From contig NC_019779.1 in the NCBI RefSeq assembly GCF_000317635.1, positions 620,001 to 684,000 on the forward strand: 64,000 nucleotides of DNA, written 5' to 3'. Below the pieces are notes generated by a model, which did not search any database, was not told where the DNA came from, and worked only from the letters and a program-made list of their open reading frames with translations. Position 1 is the first letter of the stretch. Every line of letters begins with the position of its first letter. This DNA is from Halothece sp. PCC 7418. GTDB taxonomy: Bacteria; Cyanobacteriota; Cyanobacteriia; Cyanobacteriales; Rubidibacteraceae. The translations under genes were made by a program, and so were the position numbers. This document shows positions 37,081-45,762 of this stretch, in pieces.

Positions 37081-37653
37081 ATGGAACCTCTTACGATTAA
37101 CATTGATCCCCTGCAATTAACCGATGAACAATTCTTCCAACTTTGTGTGCAAAATCGGGATCTGAAATTTGAGCAAAATGCTAATGGGGACTTAATTATA
37201 AGGCAACCGACAGGTGGAGAAACGGGGAATCGCAACGCTGAAATTATTTATCAGTTACAAGCCTGGACTAGACAAAACGGAACCGGAATTGTCTTTGATT
37301 CTTCCACGGGGTTTATTCTCCCGAACGGCGCAAAACGTTCTCCTGATGCAGCTTGGATTCCGCTAGAACATTGGAATCAATTAAGTTTAGAACAGCAAAG
37401 AAAATTTCTTCCCTTATGTCCTGAGTTTGTAATTGAATTATTATCTCCAACGGATCAAGTACCAACTATTCAAAAGAAAATGCAAGAGTATCGTGAGAAC
37501 GGAACTCGTCTCGGCTGGTTAATTAATCGGCAGCAAAAACAAGTTGAGATTTATCGAAGCAATCAAGAAGTAGAAACATTAAACGCGCCTCGTTTCTTAT
37601 CTGGAGAAAATATTTTACTGAATTTTAATTTAAACTTAGAACCAATCTGGTAA
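37081..37653 (+). CDS. Uma2-family (DUF820) putative endonuclease
   Basis: 190 residues with the full Uma2 core: GGETGNRNAEIIYQL, FDSSTGFILPNGAKRSPDA, CPEFVIELLSPTD and LGWLINRQQKQVEIYR. It starts 17 bases after the TldE-like gene. It belongs to the same subfamily as the tandem copies at 56.5-58.3 kb (same TGFILPNGAxRSPDA and GxRLGWLI motifs) but is more diverged. Confidence 0.88.
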   Translation: MEPLTINIDPLQLTDEQFFQLCVQNRDLKFEQNANGDLIIRQPTGGETGNRNAEIIYQLQAWTRQNGTGIVFDSSTGFILPNGAKRSPDAAWIPLEHWNQLSLEQQRKFLPLCPEFVIELLSPTDQVPTIQKKMQEYRENGTRLGWLINRQQKQVEIYRSNQEVETLNAPRFLSGENILLNFNLNLEPIW

Positions 37654-37803
37654 TTAATAAAAATTTTACCTATAGCGTTTCTTATGTCTGTCGAGAACAG
37701 TGACCAGTAACCCAACAACAAAGAATAAGAAACTTTGTGTTCTTTGTATATTTATGGTTCAATCAACACTCAGCACGAATAACAACACAACAGTTAACTC
37801 TCC

Positions 37804-39531
37804 TTGAAACAACGCTCTTCTTATTGGCAACTGCTTCCTTATATTCGCCCCCAAACCCTTACTATTTTGCAGGCTTTAGCTTGTACAGTCGTTTTTGTTG
37901 GCATTTGGCCCAGTTTAGCATGGTTAGCCGGACTAATTTCAACCGCAGTCGGACAAGGGAATGTTACCCGCAGTGCACAACTGGCGGGAATTACAGCTAT
38001 TCTCTTTCTCATCCAAAAAGTGGCTCAATATGGGCAAGACTTGCTGATGGCAAAAGTCGCCTTAGCAGTGGCGTATGATGTGAGAACGTCTGTTTATGGA
38101 CATTTACAAACCCTCAGCATTGATTATTTTGAAACGACGCGCACAGGTGATTTATCCTATCGCCTAACAGAAGATATTGATCGCGTTGGAGAAGTGGTCA
38201 ATAAGATTTTCCATCAGTTTATCCCCAGTGTGCTGCAACTGATTGCTGTTTTTATTTATGTAATTTATCTTAATTGGCAATTGACCTTAGCGTTACTGGT
38301 CGTTGCGCCGTTAATTGCGATTTTAATTAGTTGGTTTGGGGAAAAAGTACAAACCCTCTCTCGTCGTAGCCAAAACCGCGTTTCTGACCTTTCCTCAATG
38401 CTGACAGAGGTGTTTAGTGGGATGCGGTTAGTCAAAGCCTTTGCAGCAGAAGACTATACCTTAAATAAGTTTCGTACCGAAGCCGAACACAATCGCAAAG
38501 CGAGATATGCAGCAGAAAGGGTAAAGGCGATTCAGTTTCCGATTGTCGGGTTTTTGGAAGCCTTGGCGGTGTTACTCCTATTTCTTCTTGGAGGTTGGCA
38601 AATTGCGGAAGGAAACCTGACGACGAGCGAGTTTATCAGCTATGGGGCGGGGGTTTTAATGCTCATTGACCCCATTTCGATCACCACTACCAACTATAAC
38701 GAGTTTAAGCAGGGAGAAGCCTCTGTGGCGCGGGTGTTTGAATTGATGGCGATTCAACCGCGAGTCAAAGAAGCAAATCGCGCGATCGCGCTTCCTCCCG
38801 TTAACGGAAAAATCGAATACAATCACGTTCACTTTGCTTATCCTGAAAGTAACGATTGGGTTTTAAAAGACCTCAACTTTACCGTACAACCTGGGGAAAT
38901 GTTAGCCCTCGTGGGTGCGTCGGGTGCGGGAAAAAGCAGCTTAGTGAACTTACTACCGCGTTTCTACGATCCCCAAGAAGGAGAAATCTTAATTGATGGG
39001 ACAAATATTCGCCACGTTACTCTCAACAGTTTACGCCGTCAGATTGGTATTGTTCCCCAAGAAACCATTTTATTCTCAGGGACGATCGCGGAAAATATTG
39101 CCTTTGGACAGCCAGAAACGCCCCTAGAAGCCATCCAAGATGCAGCTAAGGTCGCTAATGCTCATCAGTTTATTTCGCAACTCTCACAGGGCTATTACAC
39201 CTATGTCGGAGAAAGAGGAATGAATCTTTCGGGGGGACAACGTCAACGGATCGCGATCGCGCGGGCGGTGTTACTTGATCCAAAAATTCTGATTTTAGAT
39301 GAAGCGACTTCAGCCCTTGATTCTGAATCAGAGGCACTTGTCCAAGAAGCACTGGATCGCCTTTTAAGAGAGCGTACTGTTTTTATTATTGCCCATCGCT
39401 TAGCAACGGTACGCGGTGCGGATCGAATTTTTGTCTTAGAACAGGGTCAAATCATTGAAGTGGGAACTCATCAACAACTTCTCTCCCAAAAAGCCCGCTA
39501 CGCACAATTTTACGCTCAACAATTTCAGTGA
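37804..39531 (+). CDS. ABC exporter, fused membrane and ATPase domains
   Basis: 575-residue half-transporter with a TTG start that gives KQRSSYWQLLPYIRPQTLTI, the expected family N-terminus; no ATG is available nearby. Six transmembrane helices in residues 15-300 form the ABC_membrane domain. The ATPase has Walker A GASGAGKSS, signature LSGGQRQRIAIARA, Walker B ILILDEATSALD and H-loop IIAHRLATVRGAD. It resembles MsbA/lipid-A or multidrug exporters of cyanobacteria and works as a homodimer or with a partner; the substrate is unknown. Confidence 0.92.
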   Translation: MKQRSSYWQLLPYIRPQTLTILQALACTVVFVGIWPSLAWLAGLISTAVGQGNVTRSAQLAGITAILFLIQKVAQYGQDLLMAKVALAVAYDVRTSVYGHLQTLSIDYFETTRTGDLSYRLTEDIDRVGEVVNKIFHQFIPSVLQLIAVFIYVIYLNWQLTLALLVVAPLIAILISWFGEKVQTLSRRSQNRVSDLSSMLTEVFSGMRLVKAFAAEDYTLNKFRTEAEHNRKARYAAERVKAIQFPIVGFLEALAVLLLFLLGGWQIAEGNLTTSEFISYGAGVLMLIDPISITTTNYNEFKQGEASVARVFELMAIQPRVKEANRAIALPPVNGKIEYNHVHFAYPESNDWVLKDLNFTVQPGEMLALVGASGAGKSSLVNLLPRFYDPQEGEILIDGTNIRHVTLNSLRRQIGIVPQETILFSGTIAENIAFGQPETPLEAIQDAAKVANAHQFISQLSQGYYTYVGERGMNLSGGQRQRIAIARAVLLDPKILILDEATSALDSESEALVQEALDRLLRERTVFIIAHRLATVRGADRIFVLEQGQIIEVGTHQQLLSQKARYAQFYAQQFQ

Positions 39532-39573
39532 GGTTTGTCCTTGGTTCACTGGTCACTGGTAACCGATCACTAA

Positions 39574-39972
39574 TTAAAGCGTTTCTAAATAACCTAATAA
39601 ATCCGACATATCTTGTGGTTTCGGTTGAAACTTGGGCATCGGTGGTGTCTCCCCACTGGTCACTTGTTGAATTAAGTGTAACTTTGATTTACGTTCCGCA
39701 ATATTATGCAGGCTGGGACCGACATTGCCATCGGCTTTTATGCCATGACAACCCGCGCAGTTAATTTGAAAAATTGCCTCTCCTCGTTCGGGGTCACTAG
39801 GGGCGGCGAGAACTTCCTGTACATAAGGATCAGAAACCTGATACAGATACACTCCCAGTACACCAACACCGACTAGGAGAAAAGCACAAACAATTATAAT
39901 TGTCAACTGCCTCACCAGTTCTGTTGCTGGTTTGGCTACTTCATTTGTCACTATTTTGTTGGTACTGTCCAC
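39574..39972 (-). CDS. cytM: Cytochrome c class I, CytM type
   Basis: 132 residues: an N-terminal uncleaved membrane helix (residues 22-44), then a small c-type cytochrome with the heme motif C72-x2-C75-H76 (CAGCHG) and the distal Met in PPMPKF. The anchor and layout match cyanobacterial CytM, a low-potential membrane cytochrome linked to suppression of photosynthesis or heterotrophy and to stress. The protein's N-terminus is longer than in Synechocystis by memory. It lies convergent to the ABC exporter, with short repeat sequence (CACTGGTCACTGGTAACCG) between. Confidence 0.86.
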   Translation of the reverse strand: MDSTNKIVTNEVAKPATELVRQLTIIIVCAFLLVGVGVLGVYLYQVSDPYVQEVLAAPSDPERGEAIFQINCAGCHGIKADGNVGPSLHNIAERKSKLHLIQQVTSGETPPMPKFQPKPQDMSDLLGYLETL

Positions 39973-40117
39973 GCCAAATTAAGTTTATTAAACAGTTCTA
40001 ACTAAATGTTACCGCTATTTTACCGAAATTATCATGGGGCTTCCCCCCTTATATCTTTCTTGATCAATGTTTGCTAGAATAGGTCTGCTGAAAAAGTTGA
40101 TGGATCGGTGAAGACCG

Positions 40118-40669
40118 TTATTCCTTAATCACTGATGGAATTTGCTCTATAATTTTTGAAGCAACCGCATTAGGAGACTGTTTGGGTTCAACCCTAATCT
40201 GTAAATCGGCTTGGGCGTAGCGATCGCGCCGTTGATCCAATAAATCAGCTAAGGTTTGTCTCGGATTTTCGGTTTGTAAAAGCGGGCGAGATTGATCCTC
40301 TGCTAAACGTTCCATAATCAGATCAAGGTCAGCATCGAGCCAAACCACTAAGCCTTGTTGTAAAAAACTCCAATTCTGGTTTTGGAGAATAATTCCGCCC
40401 CCCGTAGCAATGACACTGCGAGCATAAGCAGATAACTCTTGTAAAACTTTGGTTTCTAACTCCCGAAAATAGTCTTCACCAGCTTTCGCAAAAATCTCAG
40501 TAATCGCTTGTCCTTGCACTCGGGTAATTAACTCATCCGTATCAAAAAAACGGTAAGTGAGTTGTTGCGCCACCGCTTGACCGACGGCGGTTTTCCCCAC
40601 CCCCATCATGCCAATTAAATAGAGATTTAGTCCTTGCAATAAATCAGCGTTTGTCTGGTTCATCATCAT
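40118..40669 (-). CDS. aroK: Shikimate kinase
   Basis: 183 residues. It phosphorylates shikimate at O3 in the chorismate pathway. Walker A is GMMGVGKT (K26), the shikimate-binding DTDE motif reads DTDELI (about residue 44), GGGIIL (about 86) is the Walker B/GGG region, and RPLL is the lid motif (about 122). The length is normal. Its 5' end overlaps the 3' end of the LapA-like gene by 26 bases, indicating co-transcription. Confidence 0.95.
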   Translation of the reverse strand: MMMNQTNADLLQGLNLYLIGMMGVGKTAVGQAVAQQLTYRFFDTDELITRVQGQAITEIFAKAGEDYFRELETKVLQELSAYARSVIATGGGIILQNQNWSFLQQGLVVWLDADLDLIMERLAEDQSRPLLQTENPRQTLADLLDQRRDRYAQADLQIRVEPKQSPNAVASKIIEQIPSVIKE

Positions 40670-41432
40670 CTTCGTTTTCGTCTTCAGGTAGATTCCATAA
40701 TGGTGGACGAATCACGCGATAGTTCGCCTCATAAATTTGAGGTGAGTTCGGTTTGTCTGTCTCATCCTCTTGCTGATTATATCGGTCAGAGATCATCTCT
40801 TCTGGCTCAAAGGAGGGTTGATTGGCTATTGAGTCTGGATTCGGATCGCCCCGATAGCGATAAGAAGACACTGAACTGGGTTGGATTCTGTTTTCTCGTT
40901 CTTTTTCTAGGGTATAAAAATCGTAGTCGCGATCGCGCTGGGGATTATTATTTTCACGGGGGGGTTCTTCAATATTCCAGTCATCATCAATGTCATTCCA
41001 ATCTTCTCTTTCAGGAGGAGATTCCCAATCTTCCTCTGAGTTATCGAAGGCACTACCAACGGTATAATTAACTGGATCAGAACGATCAGATTGAGATTCA
41101 GTGTTCTGATTAGAAAAATTTTCCGCCGTAAATCTCTCTCGTTGATCGTCCTCAGGAAACTCAAACTCTTCCTCATCATCCCAGTCCCGAGGTCGTCTTG
41201 CTTTGGGAGCAAAACCCCCCAGCAAGAATTGTAATAAAAGACTGATCATTAGCCCCGCGATCGCGCTGAGAATTAACCAAAAACCAACGGGAAGGGCAAC
41301 CGTTTGATTCCCAAAAATTACAATAGCAATCACTGGGGAACGATTCTGGAGCAGAAAAATGAGTCCCGCCACTAAAATGATCACCCCAATCGTTAATTTG
41401 ACCTGTACATTTTTCATCTTTCCTGATGTCAT
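40644..41432 (-). CDS. LapA/DUF1049-type membrane protein with long acidic tail
   Basis: 262 residues. Two transmembrane helices near the N-terminus (VKLTIGVIILVAGLIFLL and FWLILSAIAGLMISLLLQF) with NRSPV and FGNQTVALPVGFWLI between match the LapA/DUF1049 domain. The rest is a highly charged, probably disordered cytoplasmic tail (DDEEEFEFPEDD and many D/E/R/N). The start could be the ATG at 41432 or the in-frame ATG at 41417 (MKNVQVKL). It overlaps aroK downstream. Function is unknown; LapA-domain proteins are linked to membrane/LPS assembly in other bacteria. Confidence 0.78.
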   Translation of the reverse strand: MTSGKMKNVQVKLTIGVIILVAGLIFLLQNRSPVIAIVIFGNQTVALPVGFWLILSAIAGLMISLLLQFLLGGFAPKARRPRDWDDEEEFEFPEDDQRERFTAENFSNQNTESQSDRSDPVNYTVGSAFDNSEEDWESPPEREDWNDIDDDWNIEEPPRENNNPQRDRDYDFYTLEKERENRIQPSSVSSYRYRGDPNPDSIANQPSFEPEEMISDRYNQQEDETDKPNSPQIYEANYRVIRPPLWNLPEDENEDDDEPDKR

Positions 41433-41522
41433 CCCTAGCTAATATTCTGTTCACTTTTGCTAGCCATTTTTCCCCTATAATGTCAAACTATAAATAATCC
41501 TCTATTCATTGCAGTTAAGAAT

Positions 41523-42071
41523 ATGGTTTATCCCTCCGTTCAACTGCCAAAAATTTCTCCAGTTCTAACCTTGTTTGCTGCACCAGAACTCCCCTTGGAA
41601 GTGTATATTTGCCAACCAACTCCCTTTGTGCAAGATAACTTAGAAAAAATGTTGCCCGATTGGACACTTCCCACCGCTTGGGTGGTGATCATCCTGCAAA
41701 AGGCAAGGTTTTCCTTATCCACTCGCTCCAACATTGTAGAGCAAGAAAAACAACGACTGCGAGAACGCTTTATGCGCTTTGGGGTCGAAGTTGCCTTTGA
41801 CTTAAAAGAACAAGGGGATCTCGCTGACCTCATTGATCCCCGCAATGGACAGCCTTTACTTTCTCATCCTGGTGTTCTTAATCATGATGATGTGAAAGTT
41901 GTTTCCACCTTACTGGGCTTCCCAACCGCCCTGGGAGATTGCACTTGCATGATTCATCCGCACTGGGGAGATGCGGTCTATCCCAGCGTCATGTTGTCTT
42001 CGGCAGATCCCAAAAAAATTAAATCGGTTCTAGAAACCTCTGCTGAGCGTTTTCAATGGCAAGTCAGCTAA
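41523..42071 (+). CDS. MMADHC-like (methylmalonic aciduria type D homolog) protein
   Basis: 182 residues. Segments LEVYICQPTPFVQDNLEKML, WVVIILQKARFSL, EVAFDLKEQGDLADLIDP and GDCTCMIHPHWGDAVYPSVM resemble cyanobacterial proteins annotated as homologs of human MMADHC (CblD), which routes cobalamin. The assignment is from memory of the family, and a cyanobacterial cobalamin role is not shown. The CTC (positions about 140-142) pair could bind a metal or cobalamin. A ferredoxin gene follows 53 bases downstream on the same strand. Confidence 0.6.
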   Translation: MVYPSVQLPKISPVLTLFAAPELPLEVYICQPTPFVQDNLEKMLPDWTLPTAWVVIILQKARFSLSTRSNIVEQEKQRLRERFMRFGVEVAFDLKEQGDLADLIDPRNGQPLLSHPGVLNHDDVKVVSTLLGFPTALGDCTCMIHPHWGDAVYPSVMLSSADPKKIKSVLETSAERFQWQVS

Positions 42072-42124
42072 CCCTTCTATGTTATTCTGTGAAATGTGAA
42101 GATAATTAAAGAAGGGGAAACACC

Positions 42125-42352
42125 GTGCCGTACACGATTGTTACCAATACTTGTGAAGGCGTTGCTGATTGTGTAGAGGCTTGTCCAGTCGCCTGTATCC
42201 ACGAAGGACCCGGCAAAAACGAAAAAGGAACAGATTGGTATTGGATTGATTTTGATACCTGTATCGACTGTGGAATTTGTTTGCAAGTTTGTCCTGTGGA
42301 AGGGGCAATTCTTCCAGAAGAACGTCCTGATTTACAGAATACGCCAGCATAG
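42125..42352 (+). CDS. Seven-iron-type ferredoxin (3Fe-4S/4Fe-4S)
   Basis: 75 residues with a GTG start (GAAGGGG upstream). Cysteines at 10, 16, 20, 24 and 46, 49, 52, 56 form two cluster-binding motifs; the first is spaced like the 3Fe-4S/4Fe-4S motif of seven-iron ferredoxins and the second is CIDCGICLQVCP. WYWIDFDTC between them is typical. It is a soluble low-potential electron carrier; its partner is not known, though NifJ (1674-5216) uses such proteins. Confidence 0.93.
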   Translation: MPYTIVTNTCEGVADCVEACPVACIHEGPGKNEKGTDWYWIDFDTCIDCGICLQVCPVEGAILPEERPDLQNTPA

Positions 42353-42385
42353 TTAAAATTAGGAATCGATTTCATTTTCTCCCCC

Positions 42386-43114
42386 ATGAGTGAGCTATTA
42401 ACCGTTACCGATGTTTACGCTGGTTATGTGAAAGATTTGTATATCCTGCAAGGGATTAATTTCTCAATTCAAGCAGGAGAATTAGTGGCTGTGATTGGCC
42501 CCAATGGGGCGGGAAAGTCAACCTTAGCTAAAGCAATTTTTGGTTTGCTTGCCCCCAGTTACGGTGAGATTCGATTTAATGGGGAAAATATTGGCGGTTT
42601 AAAACCCAATGAAATTGTGCAACGGGGGATGTGCTACGTACCTCAGATTTCTAATGTCTTTGCTGCTTTGTCAGTGGAAGAAAATTTAGAAATGGGGGCG
42701 TTTATTTGCAAGGGGTCAATTAAACATTTAAAAGATAAAATCTACACCATGTTTCCCGCGTTAGCCCAACGCCGTCGCCAAAAAGCAGGGACACTTTCTG
42801 GGGGAGAACGGCAAATGTTGGGGATGGGACGCGCCTTAATGCTAGATCCCGATTTGTTGATTTTAGATGAACCGTCTGCTGCGTTATCGCCGTTACTGGT
42901 GACGAGTGTATTTGAACAGATTCAGGCGATTAATGGAACGGGGAAAGCCATTATTTTAGTGGAACAGAATGCGCGGAAGGCTTTAGAAATGTCGCATCGG
43001 GGTTATGTTTTAGAAAATGGGCGCGATCGCGTGATGGGATCTGGGAAAGAATTACTCGATAACCCCCAAGTCGGAGAGTTGTATCTCGGCGCTGCTTATC
43101 AACAAGAGACTTAA
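42386..43114 (+). CDS. LivF/NatE-type ABC transporter ATPase
   Basis: 242 residues. Walker A is GPNGAGKST, the Q-loop PQ lies in CYVPQISNVF, the signature is LSGGERQMLGMGRALM, Walker B is LLILDEPSAALSP, and the H-loop region reads VEQNARKAL (Gln/Asn form typical of LivF). This is the second ATPase subunit of a branched/neutral amino-acid (or urea) importer. The permeases, binding protein and LivG partner are not adjacent, as is common for the scattered Nat genes of cyanobacteria. Confidence 0.88.
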   Translation: MSELLTVTDVYAGYVKDLYILQGINFSIQAGELVAVIGPNGAGKSTLAKAIFGLLAPSYGEIRFNGENIGGLKPNEIVQRGMCYVPQISNVFAALSVEENLEMGAFICKGSIKHLKDKIYTMFPALAQRRRQKAGTLSGGERQMLGMGRALMLDPDLLILDEPSAALSPLLVTSVFEQIQAINGTGKAIILVEQNARKALEMSHRGYVLENGRDRVMGSGKELLDNPQVGELYLGAAYQQET

Positions 43115-43208
43115 CGAAATTATCGGTTTTCTCGACTACCCATTACGGTCGTGATCAGCCACAATAATAGATAAAGTCTCAGTTAAATTTGGCTGAAAAC
43201 AAACTGTT

Positions 43209-43937
43209 ATGAGTAACACTTACAACTTTCGCAAAGCCATGCAAGAAAGCCGTGGCAGTGCGATTATCGGACCGAACGTTATCTCCAATGCACTTCCTTA
43301 TCTGGGAGGAGGCTTAGTCCTCACCGCATTGGGAACCTATGGTGGCTTAGGAGTCATTAGCAATGCACCTCAACTCTTCATGCCCACCTTCATTGCTGCG
43401 ATCATCGCTGAGTTAGTGCTCTTTTTCATTGCCCGAGGTGTTGCTGAAAATGGCAATAACAGCACCGCGTTACCCTTACTTGCCCTTTATAGTCTTTTAT
43501 CTGGCTATACCCTCAGTGGCTTAATTTTTGTCGCTCTCAGCAGTAGTGCTGGCGTTGGTGGCGTTGGGATTGCTGCCCTCGGTTGTGGTGCAACTTTTAT
43601 TGTCGCTCGTTCTGTGGGATCTAACCTCTCGGAAGAAGACGGGATGGCTCTGACGAAGACTGTACAATTGGGAGTGATCGCCCTGTTAGTGGTCTTAGTG
43701 GGTCAACTGCTGTTTAGTTTATTTGGTGTTTTTACCCCCACTTGGCTAGAAATTGGAATTTCTGGCTTTGGCACTCTGTTATTTGCGGGCGTTGCTGTGG
43801 TGGACTTCTATATCCTCCCTCGTACCTATGAGGACGATAAATATCTCCCCGCAGCCCTCTCCATGTACCTGACTTACATCAACCTGTTTATCTTTATCTT
43901 ACGCCTTGTCATTGCTCTTAGTGGCGGTCGTGACTAA
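43209..43937 (+). CDS. Bax inhibitor-1 / YccA-like membrane protein
   Basis: 242 residues, about seven transmembrane helices. The C-terminal YLPAALSMYLTYINLFIFIL followed by a short polar end is the hallmark of the Bax inhibitor-1 (TMBIM/LFG) family, whose bacterial members act as pH-gated calcium leak channels. N-terminal residues FRKAMQESRGS are cytosolic. A strong terminator follows at 43965, so it ends its transcription unit. Confidence 0.78.
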   Translation: MSNTYNFRKAMQESRGSAIIGPNVISNALPYLGGGLVLTALGTYGGLGVISNAPQLFMPTFIAAIIAELVLFFIARGVAENGNNSTALPLLALYSLLSGYTLSGLIFVALSSSAGVGGVGIAALGCGATFIVARSVGSNLSEEDGMALTKTVQLGVIALLVVLVGQLLFSLFGVFTPTWLEIGISGFGTLLFAGVAVVDFYILPRTYEDDKYLPAALSMYLTYINLFIFILRLVIALSGGRD

Positions 43938-43964
43938 TTTCACTCTGCCTTTAAGTTAGCATTC

Positions 43965-44002
43965 AGCATCCTCCATCCCAAGCGGGAGGGTGCTTTTTTT
44001 TT
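43965..44002 (+). terminator. Intrinsic terminator after the Bax-inhibitor-like gene
   Basis: AGCATCCTCC pairs with GGAGGGTGCT (one G-T pair) across ATCCCAAGCG, followed by a run of nine T. It starts 28 bases after the stop codon. Confidence 0.92.
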
Positions 44003-44036
44003 GACATACTCACCGCCCTAGAAGGACGGTGATTCT
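44002..44036. mobile_element. IS200/IS605-like end hairpin remnant
   Basis: TGACATACTCACCGCCCTAG continuing AAGGACGGTGATTCT forms the CACCG-c-CCT / AGG-a-CGGTG hairpin typical of sequences at one end of cyanobacterial tnpB elements (family knowledge). No transposase gene is adjacent, so this is a solo end or remnant. It lies directly beside the duplicated radical-SAM 3' fragment. Confidence 0.5.
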
Positions 44037-44048
44037 ACTGAATGAAAG

Positions 44049-44284
44049 TTAAGGTGGGCAGTGCCCACCCTACAAGGTATGATAAATGATTAGTTTTGCA
44101 GGATTAATTGTTGACGGTGGGCGTGACTTAATTGTAAGTCTAATCCTGTCACTTGTTCCAACATATAAACTAAGTGTTCAGGATTAAGCAACTTCCCATC
44201 ATTGCGACAACTTCCCAGATAACACAATTTTGCGGTGTGTTCGTCTAGTTGTTCAACTAAGGATAATTCAAACACGCGATCGCG
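44049..44284 (-). pseudogene. Duplicated 3' end of the radical-SAM/DUF2344 gene
   Basis: 236 bases almost identical to 45805-46040 (a few substitutions, no gaps). It encodes the last ~61 residues (FELSLVEQLDEHTAKLCYLG ... QLILQN) and the downstream GGTGGGCAGTGCCCACC palindrome. At the upstream side, identity stops exactly at CGCGATCGCG (HIP1). It cannot make a functional protein. Confidence 0.93.
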
Positions 44285-44302
44285 TTTTACTGCCTAATTA
44301 AC

Positions 44303-44591
44303 TCATTTGTTCTCAGTAGGAAGCCAGTATTTATCACCATTAAAATGGATGAGATGAGTGGGACTTTCTGCTAACCAAAACTGCTATATCAATATCTAGG
44401 CTCGATCCCCCCAAACCCCCCATTGGGGGGGATGAAAGGGGGGGCTGATCGTTAATGTAGCACCAATTGTTCACGCATGGTATTAGAAATACATACACTG
44501 GAGTATTACCAAGCATTTTTTCAGTTAAACTGATATCTCGAATAATTGTTCGAGCTTCTTTCATGAGGATTTCTAGATCGCGATCGGGCAT
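44303..44591 (-). pseudogene. Degraded unknown gene interrupted by a G-run repeat
   Basis: Begins MPDRDLEILMKEARTIIRD and stays open for 83 codons, but the middle is made of the G-run dispersed repeat (about 44405-44450, CCCCCCAAACCCCCCATTGG). After it, the sense-like sequence AESPTHLIHFNGDKYWLPTE is found in another frame ending at 44303. It is probably a small gene broken by repeat insertion; the family is not recognised. Confidence 0.4.
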
Positions 44592-44919
44592 AATCTTTTG
44601 CTGTTACTTTTTTAAAATAAACTGAGTTGTTGGTATTGATTCACGTGATTATTTGTTTGATTTTTAGCTTTAATTTCCTCAATCTTATGTTAGGACATTA
44701 TGATCAATTAGCGCGACCGAGACGGTCGCACTCCCAACACTCATTAAACGTCCTAACCTGATCTTGTAGCACTATAGGGAGCGATCCGCTCCCACTATAG
44801 TTAGCAATATGAGTAGTGCGAGCATCTTGCTCGCTATTCTCATTAATCAAACGGATTTGATATGATGACTGATAATCTTAGTTTAAATGCTGCAGGGCTG
44901 ATTAAAATAGAGAAGAAAG
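44592..44919. other. Spacer with hairpin cluster before the HigB-like toxin
   Basis: AT-rich spacer of 328 bases; no gene was recognised. It contains the three consecutive short hairpins listed separately and presumably the higBA promoter. Confidence 0.5.
44713..44834. repeat. Three consecutive short hairpin repeats
   Basis: GCGACC-gagac-GGTCGC (44713-44729), ACTATAGGGAGCG-atc-CGCTCCCACTATAGT (44771-44801) and GCGAGCA-tct-TGCTCGC (44818-44834) follow one another. Each has a different stem sequence, but similar geometry and a GCGA core. This resembles the small dispersed palindromes of cyanobacterial spacers. Confidence 0.7.
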
Positions 44920-45225
44920 GTGAACTTTAGATTTAAAAAGAAAAAGCTGGAGGCTCTTTACACAGAAGAAAAGGATGCTCATAAATATCCTGTAGAAGTG
45001 GTTGATAGCTTTTTTGAGGTGATGGCAATTATCGAAGCGATTTCTAATGAAAGAGAGCTTTATAACTTCAAAAGTTTGCGATTTGAGAAGTTAAAAGGAA
45101 AACGAGGAAAAGAAGGACAATATTCCCTTCGTATGAATAAACAATGGCGCTTAATTATAACCTTAGAAAAAGACTTTAATGGTAAATATATTTTTATTAT
45201 AGATATTGAAGACTATCACAAGTAA
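44920..45225 (+). CDS. higB: HigB-like RelE-superfamily mRNA interferase toxin
   Basis: 101 residues with a GTG start. KSLRFEKLKGKRGKEGQYSL then RMNKQWRLIITLEK and IIDIEDYHK match the HigB/RelE fold (basic patch, conserved W-R strand, C-terminal DYH). Toxin precedes antitoxin, the usual HigBA order; the antitoxin ATG is 20 bases downstream with AGGAGG. HigB cleaves ribosome-bound mRNA. Confidence 0.85.
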   Translation: MNFRFKKKKLEALYTEEKDAHKYPVEVVDSFFEVMAIIEAISNERELYNFKSLRFEKLKGKRGKEGQYSLRMNKQWRLIITLEKDFNGKYIFIIDIEDYHK

Positions 45226-45245
45226 AAATTAGGAGGACTAGAACA

Positions 45246-45530
45246 ATGAGTAGAAAATTAACCCCCGCCAGAAAAGTTGCACCAGGAAAAATCTTGAATC
45301 GGGAGTTAGAAGCACGGGACTGGACAAAAAATGATCTAGCAGAAAGAATGGGATATTCTGTAGAAATAATTGAAGCAATTCTAAAAGGAGATCAAGAAAT
45401 TACAACTGAGATTGCAAATGATCTAGGTAAGAGTTTAGAAACATCGGCTGATGTGTGGATAAATTTAGAAAATAACTATCGTTCTGAGTTAGATAATCAA
45501 GCCCGTACTGTCAAAATTAATAATATGTAG
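45246..45530 (+). CDS. higA: HigA-like XRE antitoxin
   Basis: 94 residues with an XRE/Cro helix-turn-helix: PGKILNRELEARDWTKNDLA, AERMGYSVEIIEAILKGD and LGKSLETSADVWINLENNYR, the HigA/VapI pattern (the last segment resembles the usual GTSAEFWLNLQ..Y). It neutralises HigB and represses the operon. A good AGGAGG lies 6-10 bases before the ATG. Confidence 0.9.
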   Translation: MSRKLTPARKVAPGKILNRELEARDWTKNDLAERMGYSVEIIEAILKGDQEITTEIANDLGKSLETSADVWINLENNYRSELDNQARTVKINNM

Positions 45531-45564
45531 TTATAGCGCTACGGGTTTCACTTAGGATGATCGG

Positions 45565-45762
45565 CTTCAACCTATATTCTTCCGTCTGGTTAAAGAAAAT
45601 AACGGTCGTGTAACCCTGATGCAGCTTGCAATTGCTGCTGAAATTTCTGGCACGGAAGCAAAGAAATATTTAGATGAGCAAGCTAAAGCATTTGGAGCTA
45701 TTTTCAATGTTAGTGAAGAAGGTTTTATGACTTATCAATTCCCGCCACCTCCTCCCAGTTAA
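45565..45762 (+). pseudogene. C-terminal fragment of an unrecognised HTH-like protein
   Basis: Open frame of 65 codons without a proper start (an in-frame stop sits just before): reads LQPIFFRLVKENNGRVTLMQ then LAIAAEISGTEAKKYLDEQA and YQFPPPPPS stop. The helical LxxLAxAAxISxxEAKxYLD pattern resembles C-terminal wHTH segments of cyanobacterial membrane or regulatory proteins. The N-terminal part is missing, so it is a gene remnant. Confidence 0.5.

Noticed and set aside
44090-44275. 61-codon frame as a stand-alone small gene
   Set aside because: It is the duplicated tail of the radical-SAM gene with no leader of its own.
44713-44834. tRNA-like structure
   Set aside because: Stems lack the tRNA layout, T-loop GTTCRA and anticodon arm; they are separate hairpins. 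No tRNA or rRNA gene was recognised anywhere in the window by eye.
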